The notes below the pieces were generated by a model that was given only the letters and a program-made list of their open reading frames with translations, was not told the origin of the DNA and did not search any database. A stretch of DNA of 64,000 bases from the NCBI GenBank assembly GCA_949592205.1, contig CATIUR010000001.1, positions 69,731,559 to 69,795,558 of the forward strand. Reading direction: 5' to 3'. Source of the stretch: Helichrysum umbraculigerum (Eukaryota > Streptophyta > Magnoliopsida > Asterales > Asteraceae). Positions 33,466 through 45,241 of this stretch are shown piece after piece (positions within the stretch are counted from its first letter, which is position 1; the number at the start of each line of letters is the position of its first letter). A program made the position numbers and the translations under genes.

Positions 33466-35906
33466 TGTAACACCTGCAAAATTAGGATAATTAATTATGC
33501 CTAATTGATTGTAACTAGTTGTAATTAGTATGTAATAGGACTAATTACAGGCTCTATTTGTATATATATAAGGTAATTTATATATGTATGTTTGTGTACT
33601 TACGCGATTTGGATAAATCGTGCGAATTAACCGGACGGAGTCCGACACAGTTTACTTGGACGTTGGTGACAGAAATTTACTTAAATAATGAGAACGTATT
33701 TTGTTATATAAAATACGCAACCGAACAAGCATTACTTATATACTATCGTGACGACATTTTAACTAACGCAACAAAACGTAATAAACGCGACTAAATAATT
33801 AAACTAGTGCGACAAATGTTTTACTATTAATTCCAAAGTATTTTTATTTAAATACTTTAGTTACATTTTAAGAATATAAACGTTTGACTAAATATGAAAA
33901 ACTAGTGAATAAACGATTAGGACACGGAGTCAACACTGCGTTTTGGGGAGTATTTTCCCCTCCTTCTTTGATGGATCAGCCCAACCCCTTCCCCCTCCTC
34001 ATTTTTCTCTTTCATTTTCATTTCAACCAAAAACACACAACCACCAAACTCTCTCAACTCCAAATTACACCAAATTTTCGAAATCCAAACCGACACACGA
34101 AAATTTCATATTCGGAATCACCATCACGAGTGGAACAAGAATATCAAGATCGTTTTCATCATCTCCTCCTCCATTTATCTCGATTTGCAAAAGTAAGAAA
34201 TTCTTAAAATCTTAGATCTATTCATTTTGGTGTAATGTTTTGATGTTTTGATGTGTACACAACTTAGATATAACCTAATACATGAATAATACACGATTTT
34301 ATAGCTCAAAAATGGGTTAGATTTGCGTTTTTGGTCGAAAATTCTCGAAACCCGTAAGTTTCTGGGCTGGTGTTCATCCATGCGACACAAGCCTTGTGTC
34401 GCATGCTATGTCGCATAAACCAATTAATGTCGTACCTTGTGTCGTACTGATCCTCTTGTGTCGTAATCTATGCGACACAATATTGTGTCGCACTCTATGT
34501 CGCATACTATGTCGTATTTCATACGACACAACCACTATGTCGCTATTAATTTAGCATTTCGTATCTGATGCGACACAATCCTTGTGTCGTATCCTTGTGT
34601 CGCATGACGTCTGCGACACAAGCCTTGTGTCTCATGACAAACTTTAGTGTCGCATTTTATGTCGCAAAACACAGCAGATTCACAAATAAATTCCAAGTTA
34701 AGTGTTATACATTTCGGACTTCAAACGACTATACGATATAACATCTAAGGTACATTGAAACATGTTTTTCAAGCATAACAATTCAAACAAGTATATAAAT
34801 GTCGAGATTAACGTTTCAACTAAGTCACCAACGGGCCCAAACATGTTTTTCCAACAAACGAACAATTACGAACATACGAACAAACATTGGCTATACTAGT
34901 TATGTACAACTAAACGAAACGTCTCGTGAGACGCATACTTACATAACTTCATATGAATAGGCATTTGAAGGTTACGGGTTCGGAGAACCTACTTGCTATA
35001 TTTACTGCTTACTATTTGCTACGGCATATTACCAGACTCAGGTGAGTCTTACAGCCCCACTTTTACTGTTTTACATACGGGGTGAGAAACTTGCAACTGC
35101 TTTTATTTGAACACAAGTACTAAACTGTTTACTATACCAAACGAAATTGCATGAGCATTACTTACAAACAGAAGTCTCTCCATCATATATCGTTAGTTAT
35201 GGACTTAAGCGCGAACAGTAGTTAATGGATCCATTAGGGAAATGACCCTCCCCACCCGGGGCAGTAGCGCTGCCACGTACCGATTTACACGTATAAACGG
35301 GTGACAACTTATTCGTTACTGATGCTTGCTCAATTACGAGCATGTCACGTGAGCAAAGTTATTATTTACGGGTTAAGCTTCGATTATGAGCCTCATGGCA
35401 ACGGTATAAACTTACTTATTTACATTTGCTGGATTGCAAATACTGATTTAACGATTGCTGGATTGCAATGGCTGATTTTACGCCTACGGGCATTACTAAT
35501 GAAATCTCGTGTTCAAAGTCGATATTACTTACAAACCTGTGAGATTCACCAACCTTTTGGTTGACACTTTTTAGCATGTTTTCTCAGGTACCCGGATGGA
35601 GTAGGATTACTCCAGGACTTTAGCTAGAGTCGCATGTATTCAACAACTGCATTAACGGAGATTCTTAGCATTATCTTTTGTATATTTCGATTATGTAATA
35701 GAATCTCCCGCTATACGCGCGGACTCTAGGGAAACTACATTTTTGTATACGAAAACACTAAGTTTTCAAACAATATATCTATGGAATGTAACAAATTTGC
35801 AAACGTTGCATATAGATGTCGTTTACTTTATCTTTGTGCTGTGATATTTGATTAGTAACACCCCAAACTATGCTTCCGCAAAACAATGAATTTCGGGGGT
35901 GTTACA
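33466..35906 (+). repeat. 3' LTR of element B (2441 bp)
   Basis: Starts TGTAACACCTGC and ends GGGGGTGTTACA, giving inverted LTR tips. A TATATATATAAGG promoter-like block lies near 33559, a palindrome array at 34379-34680, and the block CAGACTCAGGTGAGTCT near 35036, shared with D. The small reading frames are LTR sequence. Confidence 0.93.
34379..34680 (+). repeat. Array of TGCGACACAAG/CTTGTGTCGCA palindromes in B LTR
   Basis: The first unit is a 23-bp palindrome with one central base. About fifteen further half or full copies (TGTCGCA, TGTCGTA, GCGACACAA) follow in both orientations. It lies about 800 bp past the TATA-like block. A truncated copy sits at 31103-31303 and a diverged array in D at 40505-40800. 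Confidence 0.85.
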
Positions 35907-35911
35907 TGTAC

Positions 35912-37484
35912 CTGCACTTGTACCTGCACTACTATCCACATTTGTATATCTAAAAGCAGTATTAAGTGCATCAATATCAAACAGTGATTCAGGACCTTTT
36001 CCTTTAGGATTAACAGTGTTTTCATTAAAAGTGATGTGCATTGATTCTTCTATGATTCTGGTCCTTTGATTGAATACCCTATAAGATTTACTTTGAATAG
36101 AATAACCAACAAATATCCCCTCATCAGCCTTACTCTGAAACTTACCTAAGTGATCTTTGGTATTTAAGATTGTACAAGGACACCCAAAAGATTTTAAGAA
36201 ACTAACCAAAGGCTTTCTCTTAAACAACAGTTCATATGGTGTCTTGTTATGAGGCTTAACAACTAATACTCTATTCTGAACATAGCAAGCTGTGCTAACT
36301 GCCTCTGCCCAAAAAGACATAGGTAGCTTTGCATCAGATAGCATGGTTCTAGCAGCCTCAATCAGTGTCCTATTCCTCCTTTCAGCTACTCCATTTTGTT
36401 GAGGAGTTCTAGGTGCACTAAATTCTCTCTTAATACCTTTAACTTCACAGAATTTATCCATCTCATGATTTTTAAATTCTGTTCCATTATCACTTCTGAT
36501 GATCTTTACTCTTTTATCCAATTGATTTTCCATCTTAGTTATAAATGATCTAAGTATTTCACCTGTCTCATCCTTTGTCCTAAGAAAGAAAACCCATGTA
36601 AATCTAGTGTAATCATCAATAATCACAAGGCAATAAGACTTTTTCCCCATACTACTTATACTGGTTGGTCCAAATAAGTCCATATGCAATAAGAGTAAGG
36701 GTGTGCTATTTGTGTTCACAGATTTGGACTTAAATGAGGATTTGTGTTGCTTTCCCTTTTGACAAGAAACACAATGATAATCACATGAATAGACCTTTTC
36801 AGGAAAACCTCTAACAAGCCTGTTTTTGACAAGTATATTAATAGTTTTGAAATTCATGTGACACATCCTCCTATGCCACAGTTCAGATTCATTCACACTT
36901 GCTTTCGAAATAAGACAGTTTAAATCAGGTTGAGGTGTCATATTTACTAAGTCACACTTATATACATTATCTTGCCTTGGAATTCTCATTAAAATCATGT
37001 TTTCAGGTATTTTGAATTCCTTGGATAAGATAAGGCATTCAGTGTCAGTAAAATGAACTGGGTTCTTTTTATCTGTGATTTGACTCACACTTAGTAAATT
37101 ATACCTCAGTTGTTCCACAAAATAAACATTATCAAAACTTAGCTTTTCACTCTGAACTGTTCCTTTCCCTGTGATCCTTCCTCCTTTTGGATTGCTTCCA
37201 AAAGCTACATATCCACCATCAAAAGATTTGAAATCCTGCAGCTTTTCTTTGTCTCCAGTCATGTGCCTTGAGCATCCACTATCAATATGCCATAAGCTCT
37301 TTGGCTTGCCCTGCACAAACAGTCAAAAAGAGAATTAATTTCTCTTGGGAACCCAAACCAATTTGGTTTTGGGTTTCCCATGTGCATTCACATATTCAAC
37401 TTTCTTGAAGATTATTGATTGTGATGCACTGTTGGTATTTGGATCTGTTAATTTATTAGACTTAATAGGTGTCCAAATCCAACT
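35912..37484 (-). pseudogene. Element C protease and integrase (Ty1/copia), 5'-truncated
   Basis: Open from 37316 down to the B insertion, with an in-frame stop upstream. It opens with 'SLWHIDSGCSRHMTGD', the aspartic protease site D-S-G. Next come the GAG-pre-integrase zinc region ('ELWHRRMCHMNFKTINIL' to 'CVSCQKGKQ'), the integrase core (D in 'LLHMDLFGP', D in 'IIRSDNGTEF', E in 'NGVAERRNRTLIEAARTM') and 'SFWAEAVSTACYVQNRV'. The coding remnant upstream of 37316 has a stop, then meets LTR sequence at 37485: gag, primer site and the inner end of the LTR are gone. Confidence 0.88.
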
Positions 37485-38047
37485 AATAATATACCGAAAG
37501 CTTCAATCTTATTAATGATATAAGACGAATACACTTGATGTATTAGGGTTACAGAAAACCTTGAAGCTGCGCAATTAACATTAACCTATCTAGGTCTAAA
37601 GGATCTCTATTTATAACACATAGAGTCCTATACAATCTCCTACGAATATGGAATAAAATAACTTCCATAACCTACTCATACTTATCACAAAATCATAAAC
37701 AGTTGTAACTACCATTCTGAAGTAAACAGTTTTAACTGTTACACATTCAGTGGTAACTGCTTCAATTGTAATATAAGACTAAGTACAAATATATAATCAG
37801 TGTTAACTGTTTCATATATAACTAACAGTTACAAATACATAAGCAGTTTTAACTACTTACAGACACATAACTATCAGTTGTAATCTATCTTCAATCAGTT
37901 GTAACACTTGTCTTCTCGTCAGTTTTCTTCTATCAGTTGTAACTTCGTAAAGACAGTTTTAACCTTCAAAACAAGCAGTTTTAATCACTTGTACTCTGTC
38001 TTCTCATCAATACTTCAACTCAGACCTGAAATAGTTTTCACCCAACA
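37485..38047 (-). repeat. 5' LTR of element C, truncated at its inner end
   Basis: Matches 23406-23968 with about five differences and ends CCCAACA next to the TGTTG duplication. It repeats the CAGTnnTAAC array. Confidence 0.9.
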
Positions 38048-38052
38048 TGTTG

Positions 38053-39584
38053 TAGCCGATGCCCTCAGCCGAAAGGAACGACCAAAACCACTTCGAGTCC
38101 GAGCCCTCAGTATGACCATTCATAACGATCTTACCATTCAGATTCATACCGCTCAGATCGAAGCCCTAAAACCTGAAAATATCAAAAATGAAGCCTTACG
38201 GGGTATTGACAACCAATTCGAAATCAAATCTAACAGGATTAGGTATTTCTCAAACCGCATCTGGTTGCCTAATTTCGGGAACCTACGAGACTTGGTGATG
38301 GATGAGGCTCACAAGTCCAAATATTCTATCCATCCGGGATCCGATAAGATGTACCACGGCATCAAGGAATTTTATTGGTGGCCGAACATGAAAGCCGAAA
38401 TCGCCACGTATGTCAGCAAGTGTCTTACTTGCTCGAGAGTCAAAACCGAACATCAGAAACCGCCTGGTTTACTCCAACAACCTGAAATCCCTTAATGGAA
38501 ATGGGAACAAATTGCCATGGATTTCATAACCAAACTACCCAAGTCGTCGAACGGTTGCGATACCATTTGGGTGATCGTTGACCGCCTCACTAAATCTGCT
38601 CATTTCCTGGCAATCAAAGAAAACTATAAAATGGAACGCCTTACACAAATCTACATCAAGGAAATCGTTTCTCATCATGGCGTTCCAATCACGATCATCT
38701 CTGACAGAGATGCCCGTTTCACTTCTCGTTTTTGGCAATCACTTCAAAAAGCTTTGGGTACTCGTCTTGATATGAGTACTGCATACCATCCTCAAACCGA
38801 TGGCCAAAGTGAACGAACCATCCAAACCCTGGAAGATATGCTACGCGCCTGCGTAGTTGATTTCGGTACAAACTGGGAAAAACATCTACCGTTGTGCGAA
38901 TTCTCGTACAATAACAGTTATCACGCCAGCATTAAGGCTGCACCTTTTGAGGCACTGTACGGTCGTAAGTGCCGATCACCGATCTGTTGGACGGAAGTGG
39001 GAGATAGTCAACTCACTGGTCCTGAACTCATACACGCCACCACTGAGAAAATTGTGGAAATCCAAAACCGACTCAAAGCCGCACGTGATCGTTAGAAAAG
39101 TTATGCTGACGTGAGACGCAAACCACTCGAGTTCCAAGTTGGGGATCGAGTACTCTTAAAAGTATCGCCTTGGAAAGGCATCATCCATTTTGGCAAACGC
39201 GGGAAGTTAAATCCCATGTACATCGGGCCTTTTGAGATCCTCGAACGGATTGGCCCCGTAGCTTATCGATTGCAGCTGCCATCCGAACTCAGCAGCGTGC
39301 ACCCTACTTTTCATATTTCAAATTTGAAGAAGTGTCTGTCTGATGAGACACTTATTATTCCACTAGATGAAATTCGTGTTGACGATAAACTTCACTTCGT
39401 TGAGGAACCCGCTGAAATTTTGGACCGTGAGGTCAAACAACTGAAACAAAGTCGTATTACCATCGTCAAGGTCAGATGGAATTCGTGGCGTGGTCCGGAA
39501 TTCACCTGGGAACGGGAAGACCAAATGCGACTCAAATATCCTCAACTTTTCACTGATTCTACATCAAACACGACTTCGAACTAA
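38053..39584 (+). pseudogene. Element D integrase and chromodomain, two stops
   Basis: Continuation of the D polyprotein after the C insertion: 'ADALSRKERPKPLRVRALSM', zinc region ('HPGSDKMYH' to 'CLTCSRVK'), core ('MDFITKLPKS', 'IISDRDARF', 'GQSERTIQTLE') and C-terminal 'EILDREVKQLKQSRITIVKVRWNSWRGPEFTWE', a chromodomain-like end. Stops lie near 38494 (TAA where element B has Gln) and 39095 (TAG where B has Gln). Both fit C-to-T change at a Gln codon, as expected from decay of methylated DNA. It is closely related to the B protein. Confidence 0.9.
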
Positions 39585-39608
39585 ATTTCGGGACGAAATT
39601 CTTCTAAC

Positions 39609-39618
39609 AGGGGGAGAA
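39609..39618 (+). other. Polypurine tract of element D
   Basis: AGGGGGAGAA immediately before the 3' LTR start TGTAACACCCGCC. Confidence 0.85.
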
Positions 39619-40504
39619 TGTAACACCCGCCAAATTAGGACTAGTAATTAGTGCCTAATCATATGTTAATACATGTAATTAGTTCTGTGTTAGGCTAATT
39701 AATGTATCGAATTATATATATTGTTGAATGTATATACGAAAATGCGATTTGATTAAATCGTACGCAATTTAAATCGAATGTATTTCGATTCAATTTAATA
39801 CGGACGTTGGTGACAAATTTTATTAAATAACGTTTTTTATATCAAAAATATTATTATGATAGTATTTCGTAGTCATTCGGATCATACAAACAAAACTTAT
39901 ACGATTTAAAAATGTAAAACGCGCAAACAAACTAACTTACATTTTATAACTCAAATATAAATGGAATTGTAAAGTATTTAAATAAAATATCGCGTAATAA
40001 TTTGTATTTTAAAACGTACCAATTAATATGTAAAATAATTATTTAACGTTTGAACGACGGAGAAAACGAACACCACGCGGAGCGCGGGGCGAAGCCGAAA
40101 AGTGGAGGATAACCTCCACCTTTCTTCCTCTTTTTCTCATTTCTCTATCATTTCTCTCTTTCTTCTCTTATTTTCCTCCAAGATCACCAAAACACCACAA
40201 CCCGCAAAATCGCAAAATACTACTATCAAACGCACTCGTATCACCAATATTTTTAGAGATTCACGACCACCTCGCGACGATCTACATTTCTACCTTTCCG
40301 GATTTCCATTTCGGCAATTTGTAAGTTTCCGACAAAATCCCGAAATCTCTCGATTCTTAGTATTTTTCACTTGTAGTTGTTATTATAACTTGTATATGTC
40401 CCTTACTAAGTATAGAACACGATTTCATAGCTTAAAAACTGGTTTAAAACGGATTTTTGGCCGGAAAAATCATGACAGCCGGACTTTCTGGGCTGGTGTT
40501 CTTC

Positions 40505-40800
40505 CATGCGACACAAGCATTGTGTCGCATGTTGTGTCGTATTTTGCTACTTGTGTCGTATAGAACCTCCTGTGTCGTACCTTATGTCGTACCAAAGAAT
40601 TAGTGTCGTAAGTTTTGCGACAAAACCATTATGTCGTATTCTATGTCGTATTTTCATACGACACAATCACTATGTCGCTGTTGTCAGCATCTCGCATCTA
40701 TGCGACACAACCCTTGTGTCGCATAGACATTGTGTCGCATTCCTATGCGACACAACCCTTGTGTCGCATAACCACTTTTGTGTCGCATATTGTGTCGCAA
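40505..40800 (+). repeat. Palindrome array in D LTR
   Basis: Units such as TATGCGACACAA..TTGTGTCGCATA in several full and many half copies, diverged from the array in the B LTR in order and number while the core GCGACACAA/TTGTGTCGC is kept. Confidence 0.85.
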
Positions 40801-40891
40801 AACACAGAAAACTCAGATTTTTACCAAGTGTCGAGACTCGAACTTTATCACTCGATTTTACCCGAATTCAGATCCCAGCTCGACCCCAGCC

Positions 40892-40975
40892 AGGGGCTCT
40901 GCCCCTTGGACCCCGCCAGGGGCTGCCGCCCCTTGGACCCCGCTATCAGGGGCGCTGCCCCCGGACCCCCGTACT
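40892..40975 (+). repeat. Three GC-rich hairpin units in D LTR
   Basis: Three tandem copies of about 27-30 bp with the form CAGGGGC-loop-GCCCCTTGGACCCCG. Each folds back (GGGGC with GCCCC). They are absent from the B LTR and stand out in an otherwise AT-rich LTR. Confidence 0.85.
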
Positions 40976-42070
40976 TAGATTCCGTAACGGCTTCTAAAAC
41001 ACAATCAAAACACATTTTTCAAGTAAAACGCCACGAAATCAAAATAATAATAGTTGAGATTATTATTACAAATCCGTCACCAACGGGCCGTACATGTTTT
41101 CAAACACTTAACAAATCAACCAAATCGTAGTAATTTGGACATATATATAGTTGTGTAACAACTACAAGGGTGATCTTTTGAGATACTCAATCATGTTTAT
41201 AACCATCGCGTGTCGTGGACACCCTCAGGTTACAAGTCTTTGGACTTCATACTCGGCTAATCAACTTACGTTTGTTTAAACGCTTTCAGACTCAGGTGAG
41301 TCTCATAGCCCCTCTTTTACTGTTTTACTCAGGGGTGTGATATATTGCTCAACTTTTACATGTGAACGCAAGTACAAATATTTCATATACTACATGAGTT
41401 TTTCGAAGCTAATCATTTAAAGTCCTCCGTCAGCATAGTTGTTAATACGTTGTAGCGTGAATATTAGTATATGGTACCATATAGGATTGACCCACCTCGT
41501 CCGGGTTAGCAAGCACTAACCGGGTAAACGGACGTACTAATATTTGGGAAGACGAATGTGGATTAGGCATTCATGGAGGCACCTCGCCCGGAATTCTCTA
41601 TAGGGGACCCGACCCTCGAGTTAAGCTCAACTATGTGCTCATGGCTGTATACACGATTACTATCATTAATTGCTGGATGCAATTCATTATTAAATCTTGC
41701 GGTTCATACTATATTAACTGATTTTAAACCTGTGAGCTCACCAGCTTTTTAGCTGACCTTTTAGCATATATCGCAGGTACCAAGCAGTAGGATGTTTCTG
41801 CTTCAGGACTTTAGCTCGAGTCAGCATACAGACGATTGAGATTTTCTTGCATTAGTATATTTTGTACAAGTACTTATGTACTGAAATCTCCTTTTATTTA
41901 AACTCGAGCTATGTAAAGCTTTAAATGTTGTAAACATTTCTATTATCAATATATTTTGTTAAAACGACGCATATAGAGTCGTTTACTATATATCTTTGTG
42001 CTTTGTTATTGATTAGTAACACCCAAATCAAGCTTCCGCAAATCATCAAATTTGGGGGTGTTACACAACT

Positions 42071-42802
42071 TACCCCAAGGACAAATTGAAGCCGATCACG
42101 AGGAAACTCGTGCTTATATCCTTTTTGATAGCTTAGATATTTTTGCCTACGTTTTTTGATGAATTTTGAACTGATTGATGCTGCTGGATTTATGTGTTTA
42201 ATTGCGTGTTTTTGTGCTTGCGTGCTGCTGCTATAAATGCTGAATTTTAACAAGATAAGCCGATCGGCTTACTAAAGCCGATCGGCTTACTAAAGCCGTT
42301 CGGCTATGGAACAGAAGCAGATCGGCTTTATTTAGCATATCGGCTTTCTCTTTGATAAATCATTACAGAACTTGAACCTTGGTCTGAGGGTGAATTTTAA
42401 GTGAAAAAGCCGTTCGGCTTGTTGTTAGCCATTCGGCTATGCGTTAGAAACCGTTCGGCTTTCTTTAGCCGATCGGCTTTACCTGTGAAAAACCTTTACA
42501 GAACTCAACCCTTTAATCTTTGGTGCATTTTAACTGTTGAAGCCGTTCGGCTCTGGGATTAAAGAAGATCGGCTATTATTAAAGTGTTAGCCGTACGGCT
42601 AATGGGGAAAAGCCGATCGGCTTTGGGGCTATATCTGGCGATTTATTTTAAAAGAAACAAAAGCATTATCTGTTCACACACACCACATAAGCATCAACCG
42701 ACTGTTTTCTTTTCTTCTCTGTAAGCAAAAACGAAAATCACACCATTCTTCACTTAAATCATCATCTAATCTTCAAATCTTTCAAAAAATCAACATTTAA
42801 TC
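42071..42802 (+). repeat. Element A spacer with second GCCGATCGGC array
   Basis: Follows the end of the integrase frame. Between 42255 and 42628 there are about thirteen copies or variants of AGCCGATCGGCT (centres GATC, TTC, TAC, ATC), the motif also found in A's LTRs. The rest is AT-rich leader before the 3' ORF. No gene is seen. Confidence 0.8.
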
Positions 42803-45241
42803 ATGTCTAGACAACCAAAGGTATTTCATAACTCCCATTTAATCTTTCCATTAGTGATTTTTGGGGATGAACTCTTGAATCCGGGTTTGGTTTGATTCAA
42901 GTGTGGGGATGAATTCCTTTGTGATTTTGTTGTTTATTATGCTTGATTCATACCTAATACTTAGTTTATACCATGATTCCTTGTTTAAATTGCTTGATTT
43001 AGATGATTTGTAAATTAGGGTTCATATGCTAATTTGGGGGTAATCCGAATCTTGTGATTTATGCTTGGTGTTTGGTGTAAATTATAGTGTAATTCATGTT
43101 TGATAGCATAATGTAGTTGATTGATTGATTAACTTCTATTTGTGGGTTGATTTAGAAAATTAGGGTTCATGTGAAAATTGGGGAAGAAAGAGTTGACTTT
43201 TTCTGATCAAACTCTTACTTTGACTTTGACTTTTTGGATTTAACTTTTGATTGTAAGACATGCCTTGATTCAAATTGAGTGATCATTTTTACTTAATTCA
43301 AGTTATGTTTGATATTAGATTTATTTGCTTATGTGACTGTCACTTATTTTAGCATGAAATTTTGATTGTAAGACTTACTTGAGTTGAAATTGTATGTCAT
43401 CGGCATGATTAAAGCTTTGTTTGATATTGGATTACATGCTATTCTTTGTAATGTTTGAGTTTTGATTGTGAATTGTCGGTAATTGCCGGTTTGAGCTATG
43501 CTTGGCATTTGTTGTTGTTTGCTTTGTGATGCGGTTATTGGCTTGTATGCTTGGTTATTAGGGGGTGTGGTTGTGTTTGACATTGATCGCTCATTTTGTC
43601 ATATTTTTGCTAACTCTAACACAACTTGGAAATTTTGTATCTTGTTGTGTTGTGTTGTGCAGAGAGGCAGGAATACCCAACCTGACACTTATGAACCTTA
43701 GTATCCTCAGAGTATTTATGAGGGCCACCCTCACTTAATCTTCGAGCGCCATAAGTATCACTACCTGGAATTCACCGAAGCCTTATTTAAAATTCATAAA
43801 AAGGAGTGTGAATACCCTCGGGATATTCTAAAGACTTTTACTCGAAAGACTTTTACTCAAACTGTGAAATTTGATGATGAGGCTTTTGGTGTGAATGACT
43901 TTGAGAAGCTTCTCGGGATTCAAGAACATATCTACGAAGAGTTGGTGATGGAATTCTTGGCAACTTTAGAAATGCTCATTATTAACACTGTCAACGATAA
44001 GTTTTTGAGTTTCAGACTCGGTGGGGCTCCAAGAAATTTATCCTTGAAAGAGCTTGCGGGTTGTTTGGGGATTTATACTGACGAGGAATATTCTTCTCAT
44101 TGGATTGATCGGTATATAATGACTGGGGCAAGGTTGGATGAGGGGCAGTGTGATGCTGAAGTTTGGGCAACGCTCAGTACGTCACCATATCTTGGGGGAA
44201 GGAATTTGAATAAACACCTTACATCCCCCAAGTATAGGGTGATACACAAGATGTTGGCAAACACACTCACTCTTCGGGGGAGCAATAGGGAGAAGGTCAC
44301 CTTGATCGACTTGTGGTTTTTAGATAAGTTGAAAAATAGGGAAAGGATCAATGTTCCATATGCAGTGGGCAAATACCTTCACGCCTATGCTAGTGGGCAT
44401 AAGCCCAATTCCAAGCTTTGTGGTGGTCATTTCATCACTCGGATCGCCAAAGGCCTAAAGATCAGTTTGAAGCCCCGAGGCGTTCCCTCCTATACCCTAG
44501 TTGAAAACGATACTCTTCCAATTAGGGCTGAATCATATGCCACTGCCCAGATCTTGAGAAAGAAAGGAGGATCGTATGTTGCCTATAATCCCACTCCTAG
44601 GGAGGCGGCCACTGTGTCTCGGGTCGGGGCTAGGGGAAAAAGGCCCGTTACCATTCCAGATTCTGATGAGGAAGAAGAGGCGGAGCAACAAGAAGAAGAA
44701 GAAGAAGATGCAGCAAATGTCCAACCGGGTCATGGTTATTCATCTCATTCTGGGGAGCCTGCTTATTGGAAAAACTTTATGAGTGATTTTGGAGAAATGC
44801 GTTTGGATCAACAAAATTCCAGGAGCAGTCCCAGTACAAGTGGGGGGTCAATCGCTATCAAAATGACTGGCTCATTCATGATCATGAGCGGATGGGCCGC
44901 CACATTTCTGACCATGTGCCCGTCCCTTATCATGAACCACCTCGTTGGGGCGAACCTGGAGGTATTCTCCCTGCCCCTATCTATGATAGAGATGTTGCCT
45001 TAGTGGAGCTCCAGCGACATCAGGAGCATATGCACACATCTGATTTCCACCAGCAGCAGCAAGATTGGGGCACTTCTTGGTCATCTCCATCGCAGCCTAA
45101 CACCTAGACTGTTCCTGAGCCCTCCAACTAGCAACAAGAGGCTCATCACCATTGGCTTTTTGGATCTCCATTACCTTATCAGCAGAATCAGCATCAGCAG
45201 GATGATCCCACCCAGGACCCGCCCCATGGTGGGGATTGGTA
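42803..45241 (+). pseudogene. Element A 3' ORF (Athila ORF1/env-like position), predicted to be spliced
   Basis: Exon 1 is ATG 42803-42820 (six codons). A predicted 842-bp intron (42821-43662) starts GTATTT and ends in a T/G-rich tract plus GTGCAG. Exon 2 continues in the same phase. It has a stop at 43699, a long open part (43864 onward: 'VKFDDEAFGVNDFEKLLGI', 'LSFRLGGAPRNLSLKELAGCLGIY', 'LIDLWFLDKL', 'GGHFITRIAKGL'), a Glu-rich patch near 44660-44710, a frame change at a run of six G near 44842, and Gln/His-rich sequence to 45241 with stops at 45105 and 45150. It resembles the plant ATHILA ORF-1 type family. No membrane segment or signal peptide is visible, so 'envelope' is not supported. 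Confidence 0.75.

Larger units (their letters stand above)
30191..35906 (+). mobile_element. Element B: young chromodomain Ty3/gypsy with large internal deletion
   Basis: Left LTR remnant (30191 to about 31303), internal region from the end of RT through RNase H, integrase and chromodomain (31304-33432), polypurine tract, and complete 3' LTR (33466-35906). The TGTAC duplication is perfect. Only two differences were seen in about 1.1 kb of shared LTR, so this is the youngest insertion. The 3' half of the left LTR, primer site, gag, protease and most of RT are deleted. Confidence 0.92.
23279..38047 (-). mobile_element. Element C: Sirevirus-like Ty1/copia, minus strand, with internal deletion
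   Basis: Order on the minus strand: 5' LTR remnant (38047-37485), deletion of the LTR inner end, primer site and gag, then protease/integrase (37484-35912), RT-RNaseH (30185-28026), linker, long 3' ORF (27295-24056), polypurine tract and complete 3' LTR (23968-23279). Pol order INT before RT defines Ty1/copia. A long third ORF downstream of pol is the hallmark of Sireviruses. About five differences in 563 bp of shared LTR were counted by eye. Confidence 0.9.
18523..42065 (+). mobile_element. Element D: chromodomain Ty3/gypsy (Tekay/Del-like) with aberrant 5' end
   Basis: Bounded by CAACT duplications. The right side has a normal 2447-bp LTR (39619-42065) preceded by a polypurine tract. The left side has only 770 bp, which is the reverse complement of that LTR's last 770 bp, followed by a tRNA-Met type primer site. 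The internal region holds a leader ORF, gag, protease, RT and RNase H up to 23278, then element C, then integrase plus chromodomain (38053-39584). Confidence 0.88.
39619..42065 (+). repeat. 3' LTR of element D (2447 bp)
   Basis: Starts TGTAACACCCGCC and ends GGGGGTGTTACA, followed by the CAACT duplication. Same block order as the B LTR: TATA-like block near 39712, palindrome array, 'CAGACTCAGGTGAGTCT' (41286-41303), 'CAGGTACC..' block and inverted tip. Reading frames at 40102-41130 are translated repeats. Confidence 0.92.

Noticed and set aside
40102..41130. Reading frames of 66-171 codons in the D LTR
   Set aside because: They translate the palindrome array and GC-rich hairpin units.
42803..45241. 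Envelope glycoprotein
   Set aside because: Position fits the env-like gene of Athila elements, but no signal peptide, membrane helix or glycoprotein features are visible.
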